A DNA stretch of 64,000 nt from Tubiluchus corallicola (taxonomy: Eukaryota > Priapulida > Priapulimorpha > Priapulimorphida > Tubiluchidae): NCBI GenBank assembly GCA_030141605.1, contig JAQGDQ010000448.1, positions 1 through 64,000 of the forward strand, written 5' to 3'. Made by a program: the position numbers and the translations under genes. The notes under the pieces are model-generated. The model did no database searches and was not told where the DNA came from. It was given only the letters and a program-made list of their open reading frames with translations. Position 1 is the first letter of the stretch; every line of letters starts with the position of its first letter. This document shows positions 24,401-37,020 of the stretch, in pieces.

Positions 24401-27400
24401 GAAATAATGCATCTAATAGTAGCATGGTTGCTGTGCCACCCTTCATTCGACTAGATCCAGCAATTGCTTCAGGCTGCAACACAATGAATCATGAAAGGAA
24501 AAAATCTTTGAATAAGACATTGTCATTTGTCGAAGCTGAAAAGTAAATTTGTCAGGAAAAAATATTGGTAGTATTATCAACTGTTTTAATTGTAATTTTA
24601 AAATTTTAAAACATATTGAGCAAATAACTTGCTTTTTTAAAAGTTTAAATTATTTAGAGTTTGCAATATTTTCTTTGAAAAAACAATACTCAAATAAGTT
24701 ATGAAAAACAGAAATTTTTCAGTTTTTTTCTATTATCAAGAAAAGGAATTACAAAAACTTAAAACAGAAAAATAAAAGTGCATGAAACCCGTCTGAAAAG
24801 CACAAAAAGTCAAAAATGTGATGCCCACCAAATTGACTTAGTGTATGGTGGTGAAAAAGTCAGAATAAGCAGCAAGAGATATCATATGAACTCTCTAGAA
24901 AAGTACCAAACAAATATTTACCCCAATTATGGGATTAATGATGAAAGCTTGACCAAATTTTTCCAGTGCTTGCAGTTCTTCAACAACTGGAAGAACAAAA
25001 GGTGTTATGCTTTGATTAAAATTATATATAACAGCATATAATTATATATTATAACAATAATTATACAAATTCCAAAAAGCATAAGCAGTCACAAAGCAAA
25101 CTAAATTGAAAAGATTTGTTAAAAGTACATTCACATTTTGCAGAACTCAAATTGGGCATTATCCAAATTGCCTACTTGACAAAAACACACACTAATTTAA
25201 ACTACCCCTAACAATGAGTTCGCCTTGCAATTCATAGTGTTCTTCAAATGCAGAAATTGTTACTTGGTAACGAAATGCCCTCTCCCAATGAATCCAAATA
25301 ATGTACTGTAAAAATAGATTAAAACTGATCTCGAAAGACCACCAATATAGAAACATTTAGCTGACAGCATAGAAGGATTGAATTTGTAGACAACTTAAAG
25401 CATATTAGACTGAAGTTAGTGTAGGCTGTTGTAGACTATTCTGGTTCACTCTGGTGGTTGAAACAAAGAATATGAAATTGTATTGAACTGTGAAAGACTT
25501 TATTTCTAGTTACATAATACACTGCTATCTACAGGAAATAAGACACGTGGTGGCCATTCAACAGAAATGCTTAAGAAGAAAAAACCTTAGCTGGCCTTAG
25601 CAGAGCTAGCCAAGTCATGTGCACCCATTGAGCTCACCTAATTGGCTAATAAAACACACTATCAACACTAGTATATACGTAAAGCCCAACAGGTACAGGT
25701 GGCTGAGTAGTACTGACCAAGGCCACAACCTGGATTAAATTTGACTAAGTTCAAAAATAAACAATTTTAAAATGTAGGTGGCAGCACATATTAAATTATT
25801 ATTGTAGTACTTTAAATTAAGAATCGCAAATGAAAATGTGCGAAAACCAGTAAATTTAGTCATCCAGCTTTTTGCAGAACTTAAGTTCAGTAATATGTTC
25901 TTTGCCTAACAATGGTGATAACAGTAATGGTGGCAGCGATGATGCAGCAACAAAACAAACATTTAAGATGGTTGATTCACATTACCAAATATAACAGCAT
26001 ATTTTGTTAAAAAAGAAAGGGAAATACAAAAAGATAACTGTGATACTAAAGTAAATAACAAAACACAGAAGTACCTCTCAAGAAGGTTTTGTCCCAATTC
26101 TGAATGTGTGTATTTCTAATCAAAACAAAAAAGTCATGCAAGAAAAAACTAAACACAACATGTTACAACAAGAAATTTGTTGGGTTGAAAAAATAATTAA
26201 AAGTAAAGCATACTGTACAGTGGTTAACTTTACATTATTTGTATGAATCTGAAAAGTAATTACAAGCTCACTGGTGGACCAGTTTAAGCTCAATTTTGCA
26301 AAGTATTATAGCTTTTCAACAATTAAAAAATATTAAAAAAACTAACCTAATAAATAAACCTGAATAAAATGCAAAATGTTAACAGTTAATCACAGAAACA
26401 ATCAAGAATTAGTGATTACCTACCAATAGTTTACTGGTAGTCAGAAATCTAATAAACGGTAATACCATGGCATTAATTTTTTTATAGAGCTGGCGCACTG
26501 CAAGATGGAATCGAGCTATCAAGGGCAGACTTCCTAGTATTAATATTAAATTGTTGCAGCAGGATTGGAATCTATCTAACCATTAAGAATAATCCTATAG
26601 GACGAGACTATGAATTGACATGATGTCTTAATAATGTAGGAATGTACATATATCTTCACTTAACAAGAGAAATAGCCAGAAGCAGTATAGCATACTGAAT
26701 ACTAACATTTCAGCTTGAAGTATAAAAAATTTGCAAACAAGTAGAAAAAACTAGACAACCATTTATACCTTGCCATGAAACATGGGTTGAAGCCAATAAG
26801 AACTGGGACAAACTTGTCTAAATGTCGCATGCAGTAATCAAGTTGTCCAGCTACGTAAGGAGCCGATAACCCACAACTGATGCCAATGAAAAGAACTTTT
26901 TCTGCATTTGCTGACACCTGTACTTAAACAGAAAACACAAAATTCAGCTCAAAAACACAATGTACTTAAAATTAAATGAAGCGATTGTTCTTTCTGCTTA
27001 TCAAATAGCTAGGAATGATCTGAAGGCTGCATACTTGCTTGGCAATCCCTTTGAGTTACGTTTACATCTGTATAGCAATAGATGTAATTTTGTTACTGCA
27101 TTGCTTTACATCTACTTGATGTATACATGCAGTGCATTCACAGGCAAATCCAAGGTTGTTATAATTTGCATTTAATTAAGTCCTAATTTAATTGAACATC
27201 TGAGCTGCACTGCCACAATCACCCGTTCTTACATGTAAAGATTGAGTGAACATGCTTAGGCTGAAGGCATGCTTACGTTATCTCCAGCAAACAATAATTA
27301 GCTATTGAATGAGGTGATAAATTGATAACAAAACCAAACTCCCTGTTGCAATGAGATTTTAACAAAATGCCTATTGTTCGCTAAATCTCATTGGATTTAT

Positions 27401-28853
27401 AATATTACTACCGGTTAATTCTGCTAAATTGGTACCTAGTTACCTAAATTGGTAACTCCAACTTCTGTAATCTCATATCAGATCTCAAATCACAAATCCT
27501 TGATACAGAAACACATACAACCCACGTTTTATGTAACTCTTAGTCATTTGAGAAATTCCTGTCATATTTACAATACGCAGTGGTCGAATATCATGTTCGC
27601 GATGAGGAGGTTACCCTTTTCGGGTATACACTCTAAAAGCCCCACTCATAACAAACGGGTAGTCATTTGTGAAATGACACACCCATACCAATGATATGCG
27701 TCGAAAATCCTCTTCCTGATGAGGTCGTTATTTCGTCACGGGCTCTTGGACTATTTAATCCCACTGCATAATCTTCAAACTACGAGTTTGATAATCGCAG
27801 TATTATAAGTAAATTTGAAATTTGATGCGTTTCATCAAGCACAATATCAATGTGTTTCGTGAGCAGCTAATGTGGACATTTTTTTCTATAAAAAAGTCAA
27901 AAATTTTAAAATACCTTTACCAAATCTTCTGCACCAGCATGTGGACTATCTTCCTTACTCTCGTGCGGTATAAATAATGCTCTAAAAGCACAAATTATTG
28001 TAGAAAAGGACATCAAAACTTCAAAAGCAAACGCTGAATGCCTTTTTAGTTTTATAACAGATTGTTCATTTTTTTGAGGAGCCTTCACCTTAATGAGATT
28101 CGTCAGCTGAAAATTACAGACAAAATGCAAAAGTATGTAAAAAAAGACAGAAAATTAGAAACAAAAACATCATAGATTTAAAATAATAACAAGTTAGGAA
28201 GAGTAGAACCGACTGCATGGGAAGAAAAAAACAAGCACTATACAACAAGTCTTGCCAGAACAAAAGCTAATTAAACAAAGTAAAAAAGAATAAATTGAGA
28301 TTCCTGAATAGATTGCTCTGCTAACTAGAGAGTGAGGTTTATAATATAGGGAGGTTTATAAACACTAAACACATATAAGTGATTACAGTGAGAGGTACAT
28401 AAAATTGAATGATTGTAGTGGGTTACACTAAATAAATGACACTTGAACCTAAATCAAATAAAAATCATACTTGTGAAAGAGGAGAAAGAAAGATTGTAGT
28501 ACAAAGTTTGACTAACAATTTAGAGTTAAAATGCTAAATGTTAAATAATCTGTTATGAGACTATAAAGAACATTCATCATTTTACTTATGTTAAAGATGG
28601 CAAGTCTCAGGAGAGCTCTCTCATGTTTTATTTAACAAGTAAACTTATGATATACAATTTCATAATGACTGAGGAAACTAATTAATCAATCTTACACTCA
28701 GGTTCCTAAACACATCAAAAAATTTTATTTTACCATGCTAATTTCTAATAACAGAAGAATCAATAGCAAAATCTGTACAATGTACCTGTCATTTCCTGCA
28801 CAAATATAATGAATGGACTCCCTTGTCGCAGGAAATCTGTTCTTAATTTCGGT
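19279..28853 (-). CDS. GCKR: Glucokinase regulatory protein-like (double SIS), left copy, 5' incomplete
   Basis: Family of sugar-phosphate-binding SIS proteins (GCKR, bacterial MurQ); vertebrate GCKR inhibits glucokinase in the nucleus. Exons on the minus strand in order: 28786..28853, 27915..27981, 26769..26917, 25272..25324 (edges uncertain), 24922..24986, 24271..24473, 23509..23683, 22208..22304, 21151..21254, 20549..20742, 19655..19826 and 19279..19290 (terminal, tentative). Phases close to one frame of about 452 codons. Diagnostic stretches: EDSPHAGAEDL, IGISCGLSAPYVAGQ, VPVLIGFNP, AIAGSSRMKGGTAT, HLYYIGFGSLG, FGADANDVRGFL and CAHVLKGKTFQNIM. GCKR is normally about 620 residues; the N-terminal part, with the start codon and the glycine-rich opening of the first SIS domain, is missing because the sequence turns into the right arm at about 29317. 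Confidence 0.85.
19949..19980. repeat. TA microsatellite, left copy
   Basis: (TA)n in a GCKR intron. Confidence 0.93.
21442..21470 (+). repeat. CA microsatellite, left copy
   Basis: (AC)n in a GCKR intron, preceded by a CACGCACGCG stretch; length and flank differ slightly from the right arm. Confidence 0.95.
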
Positions 28854-29316
28854 CTGTAAAGCGAATTATTATTTTTTAAAACACTGCCCATCTAAAACAA
28901 AGCTGTAACACTAAAATCAACAATGCTGACAATAACTGATGTAATCTATTTTCATATATTAAGCAACAGGTGCAGTGGCCTAAACCTGTAAGTGTGAGAT
29001 AAATAACTATGTTAGTTCAAATTTATTATCAGCATGACTTTTACTGGACTACAAGGCCACATTTACTGACTTAATGATAGGTATTGAAATTCAAACTAGC
29101 TGTACAAGTAATAGTACAATAGTTATTAGTTTGTTATAATTATTGAGATTTTGATGAGATACAGAAATGATGAGCGCATGATTGATCATCATTATGAGTT
29201 TATTACCCTCATGATGAAGTGATGGCATGCAACTTGTGCTAGCATGAGGCAGCAATACAACAAAAATAATTTCATTATGGATTAGATCTACAACACACTA
29301 CATGCAATGAAGAGTT
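26386..29316. other. Single-copy spacer at the palindrome centre
   Basis: This is the only stretch between the arms without a mirror copy. On the minus strand it carries three exons of the left GCKR-like gene (26769-26917, 27915-27981, 28786-28853) and their introns. The part from 28854 to 29316 has no recognisable exon; I looked for the glycine-rich SIS motif expected next upstream in this family and did not find it. The spacer therefore belongs to the left copy, and the turn-round point lies at its right end. Confidence 0.85.
27400..27760. other. Unusual block inside a GCKR intron of the spacer
   Basis: Lies between exons 27915-27981 and 26769-26917. It contains a direct repeat (TAGTCATTTGAGAAAT / TAGTCATTTGTGAAAT) and two GATGAGG(A)GGT-like phrases, with higher GC than the rest of the intron. 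It may be a transposon remnant; the termini were not found. Confidence 0.3.
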
Positions 29317-30055
29317 CTGTTAACACTTCAAATTTTATTCAGGTTTATTTATTAGGTTAGTTTTTTTAATATTTTTTAATTGTTGAAAAGCTATAATACT
29401 TTGCAAAATTGAGCTTAAACTGGTCCACCAGTGAGCTTGTAATTACTTTTCAGATTCATACAAATAATGTAAAGTTAACCACTGTACAGTATGCTTTACT
29501 TTTAATTATTTTTTCAACCCAACAAATTTCTTGTTGTAACATGTTGTGTTTAGTTTTTTCTTGCATGACTTTTTTGTTTTGATTAGAAATACACACATTC
29601 AGAATTGGGACAAAACCTTCTTGAGAGGTACCTCTGTGTTTTGTTATTTACTTTAGTATCACAGTTATCTTTTTGTATTTCCCTTTCTTTTTTAACAAAA
29701 TATGCTGTTATATTTGGTAATGTGAATCAACCATCTTAAATGTTTGTTTTGTTGCTGCATCATCACTGCCACCATTACTGTTATCACCATTGTTAGGCAA
29801 AGAACATATTACTGAACTTAAGTTCTGCAAAAAGTTGGATGACTAAATTTACTGGTTTTCGCACATTTTCATTTGCGATTCTTAACTTGAAGTACTACAA
29901 TAATAATTTAATATGTACTGCCAACTACATTTAAAATTGTTTATTTTTGAACTGAGTCAAATTTAATCCAGGTTGTGGCCTTGGTCCGTACTACTGAGCC
30001 ACCTGTACCCGTTGGGCTTTACGTATATGCTAGTGTTGATAGTGTGTTTTATTAG

Positions 30056-30063
30056 CCAATTAG
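30056..30063 (+). repeat. hAT target-site duplication, left copy
   Basis: CCAATTAG, identical to 32810-32817; 8 bp is the hAT-typical length. Confidence 0.93.
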
Positions 30064-32809
30064 CAGTGGCGTCGTGCCATAGGGGCCCGGGGCCCCCCAA
30101 TTTTCTTTAGAAAATGTCAAAAATTTGAAGGGCATCAGCGGCTCGTAATGAGACCGGTAAGCAAATTTATTTCCGACTTTTTGACACGCGGCCAGCGCTC
30201 CATAAATGCGAACAGTATGAGCATGAGTATGTGTTTACCTGAAAGTCAGGATGTAGTTAATTTGTTTGCCTGTAATCTATCTATTCAGGAGGCAGGCAGG
30301 AACAATTAACAAAGCAGCTCGTTGAGCAGCATTAGCGTCTTTGCACAAAAGACTGTTAGTTAACAAAACGGCTCAGTTAGCACTCGAGCTTCGTTCAGCA
30401 GTGTGTTATAATAGAGAATAAGTGAAATAATAGAGCAAAAACAATGCAAACATTGAAGTCATGTTGAGCTAGCCTAGCACCAGAGAGTCAGTTTGTCGAG
30501 CTAGCCTAGTACCAGAGAGTCGGTTTGTCGAGCTAGCCTAGTACCAGAGAGTCGGTTTGGGAGATACCAATTGATGAGCCACGGCTCAGCCACCTCCTGA
30601 TTGGACATTAACGACTCTTTGCTACTCCTTAGTGACTCTTTCCCACGAGTTTGCTGCATAAAAGGGCGTGATTTTGAGCACATTTCATCATTTTTCTGCT
30701 GCTAGGAAAATCTTTGCTAGTTTTCGCTGCGATTTTAGCTATATTTCTTAAACGATGTCAAGGCAGTCCAATCTGACTTCATTTTTCAAGTCCAACCGTG
30801 TTCCCGACCCAGGTTCTACGGCGTCTGTATCTACTGTAACGTCGATTCCAACAGAATGAATCCAAAAGGATGAGTACATCCGTCGCGGGCCATTGCAGGA
30901 CGTAGTGGATGCATACCCAAAGACCAAAATGGGAGGAAAATCGAGATCATTTCAGGGTCAGTGGTTCAACGATAGGTCCTGGTTGGAATACGTAAAGGAT
31001 ATTGATGCTGCATTCTGTTTCCCGTGTCATGTGTTTGGCGCATCGACTTACGACGTGACGTTCCAAAAGACAGGATTCAGAAATTGGCATCGAGCGTTGG
31101 AAAGTAATAAAGGCTTCGACAAACACTCTAAATCTGCGGAGCATCAAGCCTGCATGCAGTCTTGGCAAGCATTTTTGACGAAACCACCCATCGATGCAGT
31201 ATTAGATGCAGAGAGGAAGAGGCTGTTGGAGTTGGGCGACTCTGATCGGCAGAGACGACACGACATTCTCCCTATACTTGTGGATGTTACAAAGACGCTA
31301 GCAAGACTCCGATTACCATTCCGCGGTCACGACGAGTCTGAAGATTCTGACAATAAAGGAGTGTTCATGGAGATCACAAATCTTCTCTCTCGATGGAACC
31401 CTGACCTGGCTACACACCTCGCCAAGTCAAGTGCCAATCCAAAGGGATACCCCAGCTACACGTCTCCCAGTTCTCAGAACGATTTGATTAAGTGCAGCGC
31501 TGATGTGATCCGTTCTGGAATTATCAAGGACGTAAAGGCAGCCAAGTATTTCGCCGTGTGCTTGGACACTACACCAGACACGAGCAAGCAAGATCAACTC
31601 TCAGTCATTCTCCGTTATGTCGATAAAAGTGGAGGCGTGCACGAAGATTTTTTAGACCTTGTCCATTCTGAGGACATGACTGCTGCAGGACTGTTCAACG
31701 ATCTACAGAAGGTTCTCGAAGCACATGGGCTCGAGATGACAAATATCCGAGGACAAGGATACGACGGCTGCTCAACGATGTCAGTCACTCCAGAGCAAAG
31801 AACTCAATGTGCCCTCAGCAGTGCTTCTCATCCAAGCCTTAATTAAAGAGACTGCAGCAAAGCGAACGGTGAATGACTTCGAAAAGTACTGGAAGATTGC
31901 ACAAGAAATAGCTGAGAGCATTGGGGTGGAGTACAGTGAGCCACGTCGTTGCAAAGTCTCGAAAAGAATTGACGAGTACTGGCAAACAGAGGCAACGCAA
32001 ACCGGTGTTGATTCTCTCCGAACAGCTCTGTTCTATGAGACCATCGACCTGATGACAAGTGCATTGAACTCTAGATTTGGTCTGATGTCATTCCGTTGCT
32101 ACTGTCAACTGACTGTCTGATCAACCCATCAACATCACCTGCAAAGATGGAGAAAGTCAAAACTCTTTGCACTTGCAAAGATGGAGATGGCTGATCTCGA
32201 TGAAGAAACCCTCGAGTTGGAGTACCGCTTGTTCACTCATGCTGTCACTGCAGACTCTGTTCCTGAACATGTCAACACAAACTGCATTCACTCAATATAC
32301 TGTTATATGACTTCTGGACTGGACAAACTTTTCCCAATGATCTCCATCGCATACCAGTTGATTCTGACTCTGCCCGTTACATCTTGCTCTTGTGAGAGAT
32401 CCTTTTCTGCTCTTAAATTTGTCAAGAATGCTCTCCGCAGTACTATGAGTCAGACACGACTGAGTGACCTGATGATCCTTGCAGTTGAAGCTGAGAAAAC
32501 AAAGAATGTGGACTTGAAGTCTGTGGTTGAGCTCTTCTGGAGTGATGTTCTGCGTCGATAGTTCTGCGTCGGATTCCTGACAGCTGATAAATACTTAATT
32601 AAATTTTAATTTAATTTTTAGTTTTAATTAAGTTTCCTTTACTATAGCTTTAAGTTAAATGTCATGTTAAATAAATCGTTTTTCTTGCACGCAAAATACT
32701 GTTTATTTTTTTCAAAATTAAATTTTCAAAATTTAAAATTCAAATTTAAACAGTTAAAATCCACCATTATAGTCCCCCCCCCAATTTTTTTGGGTGCACG
32801 ACGCCCCTG
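30064..32809 (+). mobile_element. hAT-family DNA transposon, right arm only
   Basis: Terminal inverted repeats: the left end reads CAGTGGCGTCGTGC and the right end, reverse-complemented, reads CAGGGGCGTCGTGC (one mismatch). It is flanked by a perfect 8 bp direct duplication CCAATTAG at 30056-30063 and 32810-32817. The left arm at about 25630-25650 has a single uninterrupted CCAATTAG (as CTAATTGG) in the same flanking sequence, that is, the empty site. Length is 2746 bp. The internal coding region is broken (see the transposase entry), so the element is probably not autonomous now. Confidence 0.95.
30755..32561 (+). pseudogene. Broken hAT transposase (TTF zinc finger, DUF4371, hAT C-terminal dimerisation)
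   Basis: The likely start is the ATG at 30755; codon 35 is a stop (TGA at 30857), after which the same frame stays open to 31846. It encodes a TTF-type zinc-finger region (CFPCHVF near 31016, with a later FDKHSKSAEHQAC) and a DUF4371/RNase-H-like start with CLDTT (Asp near 31565) and GQGYDGCSTM. Just after that the text jumps to material normally found much later (ETAAKRTVNDFEKYW), in another frame. The expected middle of the catalytic domain is therefore deleted near 31780-31850. The last part carries a stop at 32118 and then the dimerisation signature (TLPVTSCSCERSFSALK) up to 32561. Relatives include ZMYM1-like proteins. Confidence 0.85.
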
Positions 32810-32817
32810 CCAATTAG
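32810..32817 (+). repeat. hAT target-site duplication, right copy
   Basis: CCAATTAG directly after the terminal CCCCTG of the element; the left arm has only one copy at the matching place. Confidence 0.93.
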
Positions 32818-35800
32818 GTGAGCTCAATGGGTGCACATGACTTGGCTAGCTCTGCTAAGGCCAGCTAAGGTTTTTTCTTCTTAAGCATTTCTGTTGAATG
32901 GCCACCACGTGTCTTATTTCCTGTAGGTAGCAGTGTAATATGTAACTAGAAATAAAGTCTTTCACAGTTCAAGACAATTTCATATTCTTTGTTTCAACCA
33001 CCAGAGTGAACCAGAATAGTCTACAACAGCCTACACTAACTTCAGTCTAATATGCTTTAAGTTGTCTACAAATTCAATCCTTCTATGCTGTCAGCTAAAT
33101 GTTTCTATATTGGTGGTCTTTCGAGATCAGTTTTAATCTATTTTTACAGTACATTATTTGGATTCATTGGGAGAGGGCATTTCGTTACCAAGTAACAATT
33201 TCTGCATTTGAAGAACACTATGAATTGCAAGGCGAACTCATTGTTAGGGGTAGTTTAAATTAGTGTGTGTTTTTGTCAAGTAGGCAATTTGGATAATGCC
33301 CAATTTGAGTTCTGCAAAATGTGAATGTACTTTTAACAAATCTTTTCAATTTAGTTTGCTTTGTGACTGCTTATGCTTTTTGGAATTTGTATAATTATTG
33401 TTATAATATATAATTATATGCTGTTATATATAATTTTAATCAAAGCATAACACCTTTTGTTCTTCCAGTTGTTGAAGAACTGCAAGCACTGGAAAAATTT
33501 GGTCAAGCTTTCATCATTAATCCCATAATTGGGGTAAATATTTGTTTGGTACTTTTCTAGAGAGTTCATATGATATCTCTTGCTGCTTATTCTGACTTTT
33601 TCACCACCATACACTAAGTCAATTTGGTGGGCATCACATTTTTGACTTTTTGTGCTTTTCAGATGGGTTTCATGCACTTTTATTTTTCTGTTTTAAGTTT
33701 TTGTAATTCCTTTTCTTGATAATAGAAAAAAACTGAAAAATTTCTGTTTTTCATAACTTATTTGAGTATTGTTTTTTCAAAGAAAATATTGCAAACTCTA
33801 AATAATTTAAACTTTTAAAAAAGCAAGTTATTTGCTCAATATGTTTTAAAATTTTAAAATTACAATTAAAACAGTTGATAATACTACCAATATTTTTTCC
33901 TGACAAATTTACTTTTCAGCTTCGACAAATGACAATGTCTTATTCAAAGATTTTTTCCTTTCATGATTCATTGTGTTGCAGCCTGAAGCAATTGCTGGAT
34001 CTAGTCGAATGAAGGGTGGCACAGCAACCATGCTACTATTAGATGCATTATTTCAACAGCTGACCTACAAGCAAAAGCTGTCATTGTGTGATTATATGAA
34101 AGAGACCGCATTGTCTCTAAAAAGTCTTTACTGTGAATCTAATGTTGAAATACTGGGAAACATTGTGCAAATTGCTGGTGACTGGTATGTTAGTAATGAC
34201 ATTTTTTGTTCATTTGTAAATACTTTGGTTCTGAATGTTAAGGCAAGGGTTTATTTCTGCCCTGGGTGCTCAAAATATAATAGAAGAATTTTTTAAGTTG
34301 TTGCACTGTAGTTACTCTTATATTCAAGCTGATATTGAGATTTTATAATTTACCAAGAAATTATGCATAATTTTTGTACTAGCTATTGTACAAATGATAC
34401 AAATGATAATACAAATGATAATTTTGGACGATAGACTGTTGTAAAATCAACAATTTCATTTTTCTTTATGCTTTTTAATATTAGAGAATTTTCACTATAA
34501 AATGTTACAAGTTATGTAGCTGTAAAAAGCATAAACAAGTAATATTTTGTACGCATACAGGCTGACTTATAGATATGAGTGTTGTATAGCTATTGCATCA
34601 TCATATGACTAATGATGTTGATTATCTGTAACAGGCAGCAACTAAGAGATCGGAACTATGTTTTGAAAGTCACCATCACGACTATGTTTACTTTTGAACT
34701 TTAGCCTTGTAAACCAAATTTCTAATGCATATTTTGATTGCTTATACTAGCTTCTTTTTAATTTCTGGCAGTTTGAACGCAGAAGGGCATTTATACTATA
34801 TCGGATTTGGCAGTCTTGGGAAGCTAGGTTTGATTGATGCCTCCGAATGCCCGCCTACATTTGGTGCAGATGCGAATGATGTTCGGGGATTTCTCTATGG
34901 CGGATGGTCATCATTCGGTAACAAGGAGGGTGATCTGTCTGAACTTGTAAGTAAGCTGCTTAAATGTGTTCAGCAGGTGCATGTATAACATATAGTGATA
35001 TTGTTCTGATATCCTAGTGCATTATAAAAGTTGGATATATTATGTGAAATAATCCAATTACAAAATCGTCAAATTATTGTTTGTAATACTGACTTTTCTA
35101 TCATAGGTGCAGCTTAGTTTTTTATATCATATCAGTCATCATATCACATATAACTAAACCTGATAAATGAAGGCTATTTTTTAATTCTTGGCTGTTTTCT
35201 TTATCAAAGACAGGGACATTATTAAGTTGGGGTGCAATTCTAGACTTATATTAGTAATTTCAGTTCTACGAAAGACAAAGTTAACTTGTTAATTGCCAGT
35301 AGCATCTCTATACGAATATCTCTGGGTAGACTGATTTTCTCAACTGTTTCCTGTGTAGATAATAGAAAACTGTGTAGTATAGTAGAGACTTTAGAGTAAC
35401 TAGACAGTGTGCGTCAGTATTTAGGTAGTTATTAAGGGTTAGTTTTTTAAATAGGATACTGGAAAGTAAATTGTTATAAATTGTTGATCAAATTTTTTAT
35501 CATAGCATTTTAGTTAGGTAATAACAACTTGCAGCTTAATTAGGTAGCTGATATATTGAATATTAATTAATCCTAACAGTAAATATGTGTAATAATGCCT
35601 ATTCAGTATGTTCTTATCTTACTATATATCACATGTAAATGAAGGTTATGAAAATTAAAACTGCACAATGACCCTGTTCATTTGCTTCTAAAGTTTGACT
35701 AGAAATAGTTACATAACTCGTGTAAAATATAACACGAAAACTTGATTTCTATTTAGAATCACAGAATTTTACACGTTGCTTGTTATTTAGTTTATTTGAT

Positions 35801-36963
35801 TAGCTGTTATCCTAGTGAGGATAGTTATGATTTTACCACATCAGAAGGATTTGCTATGTAACATTATTGCTATGTTTTAAATATTATTTCTAGTAAGGAA
35901 AACAATAATTATAGAAGTTATAGAAGTATATTTTGTGATATTTGTTATTGTAGTATTATTGCATTCTCACTACTGTTTGACTATAAAGAGCAGATTTTGT
36001 AAATGAAGTTTGTAGTTATTATGTTGAGGTTTTGTTAGTGTACTAAAATATGTATAATCACTTGATCTGTGTCAATCAAACAGATATTGTGTATCAAACT
36101 TCTGGTACGAATTTTGGTTTATTTATTTACAGGGGCACTTATATAGGATATCCACGGACAATTTTGAGTCGGACTTGCTAAGTAGTCTGACATCTGATGA
36201 CTTTCTCATCATGCTAATTGAAGATTTAGGTACATTGGTTTTAATATACTACTGGCTATATTTTTCTACTGATATCACTGGTATATGACAAATCTGTTAG
36301 TTACACTACTAGTACACTTTGAGTTAACACCAAGATATCAGCTTACACAATAGGGAATGCTTTACACATGTCTCAGATATTCGAAACCAACATATGCGCA
36401 ATTTTGTTGCAAAACTGCACCAGGCACTAGCACCACAATACCAATGCTAGTATATTATTATCGGACACCATAATAATGATGCCACCAATGTGTCCATTAT
36501 AGATTTTGCTAGTTGTCTACTAGTATCAGCAATACATTTAATACTAAGCATCAGTAAGTTCTTGACCTTGTCTCATCCTTACAGGTAAATAATGGGAAAT
36601 CACTGCTATACCAATCATAAGTTTGCTTTTCCATGACTTTTCGTCTTATTTATCCATTTAGAAAGCCTTTATAAAATCTTGCTTCTTGCCAATAACTACC
36701 ACTTTGCCAGTGCATAGAATTCTGTTTAAAGTTTAAATAAAGTTTGGCATTTTATTTAATACTTAACCTTTGATACTTGAATTATTTGTACTGTTATATT
36801 TTCACGAAAACTTGCTGTCATTCTCATTTCATGTTGTTTCATTTCAAGAAGCAAACATCTGACTGCGTTACTACTCAAAATGCAAAATTTTGAGCAGTAC
36901 AGGAACAAATTGGATTGACTTTTGGATTGAATAAGTCTAATCTAATTGAATCTGATCTAACAA

Positions 36964-36966
<3 letters not shown>

Positions 36967-37000
<34 letters not shown>

Positions 37001-37020
37001 CGCGCGTGCGTGCATGTGTG
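36967..37020 (+). repeat. GT microsatellite, right copy
   Basis: (TG)n followed by a CGTGCGCGCGTG stretch; mirror of the left CA tract with a different interruption pattern. Confidence 0.93.

Larger units (their letters stand above)
1..26385 (+). repeat. Left arm of giant inverted repeat (palindrome)
   Basis: This whole segment reappears as its reverse complement at about 29317-58436. Matching pairs include ODC start 6168 with 52271, ODC stop 13217 with 45223, FBXL15 start 16069 with 42370 and GCKR exon 24271-24473 with 33982-34184. The coordinate sum drifts only from 58437 to 58455 through small indels. The coding exons compared encode identical peptides in both arms. Differences seen include a run of seven T near 9822 against six in the other arm, several substitutions near 9276-9295, an extra 10 bp near 23151 and a different CA tract. 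Pairing runs out at base 1 of the window, so the arm may extend further left. Confidence 0.97.

Noticed and set aside
24778-25041. 87-codon plus-strand frame (mirror 33414-33677)
   Set aside because: Antisense to the GCKR exon 24922-24986 and its intron; no family resemblance.
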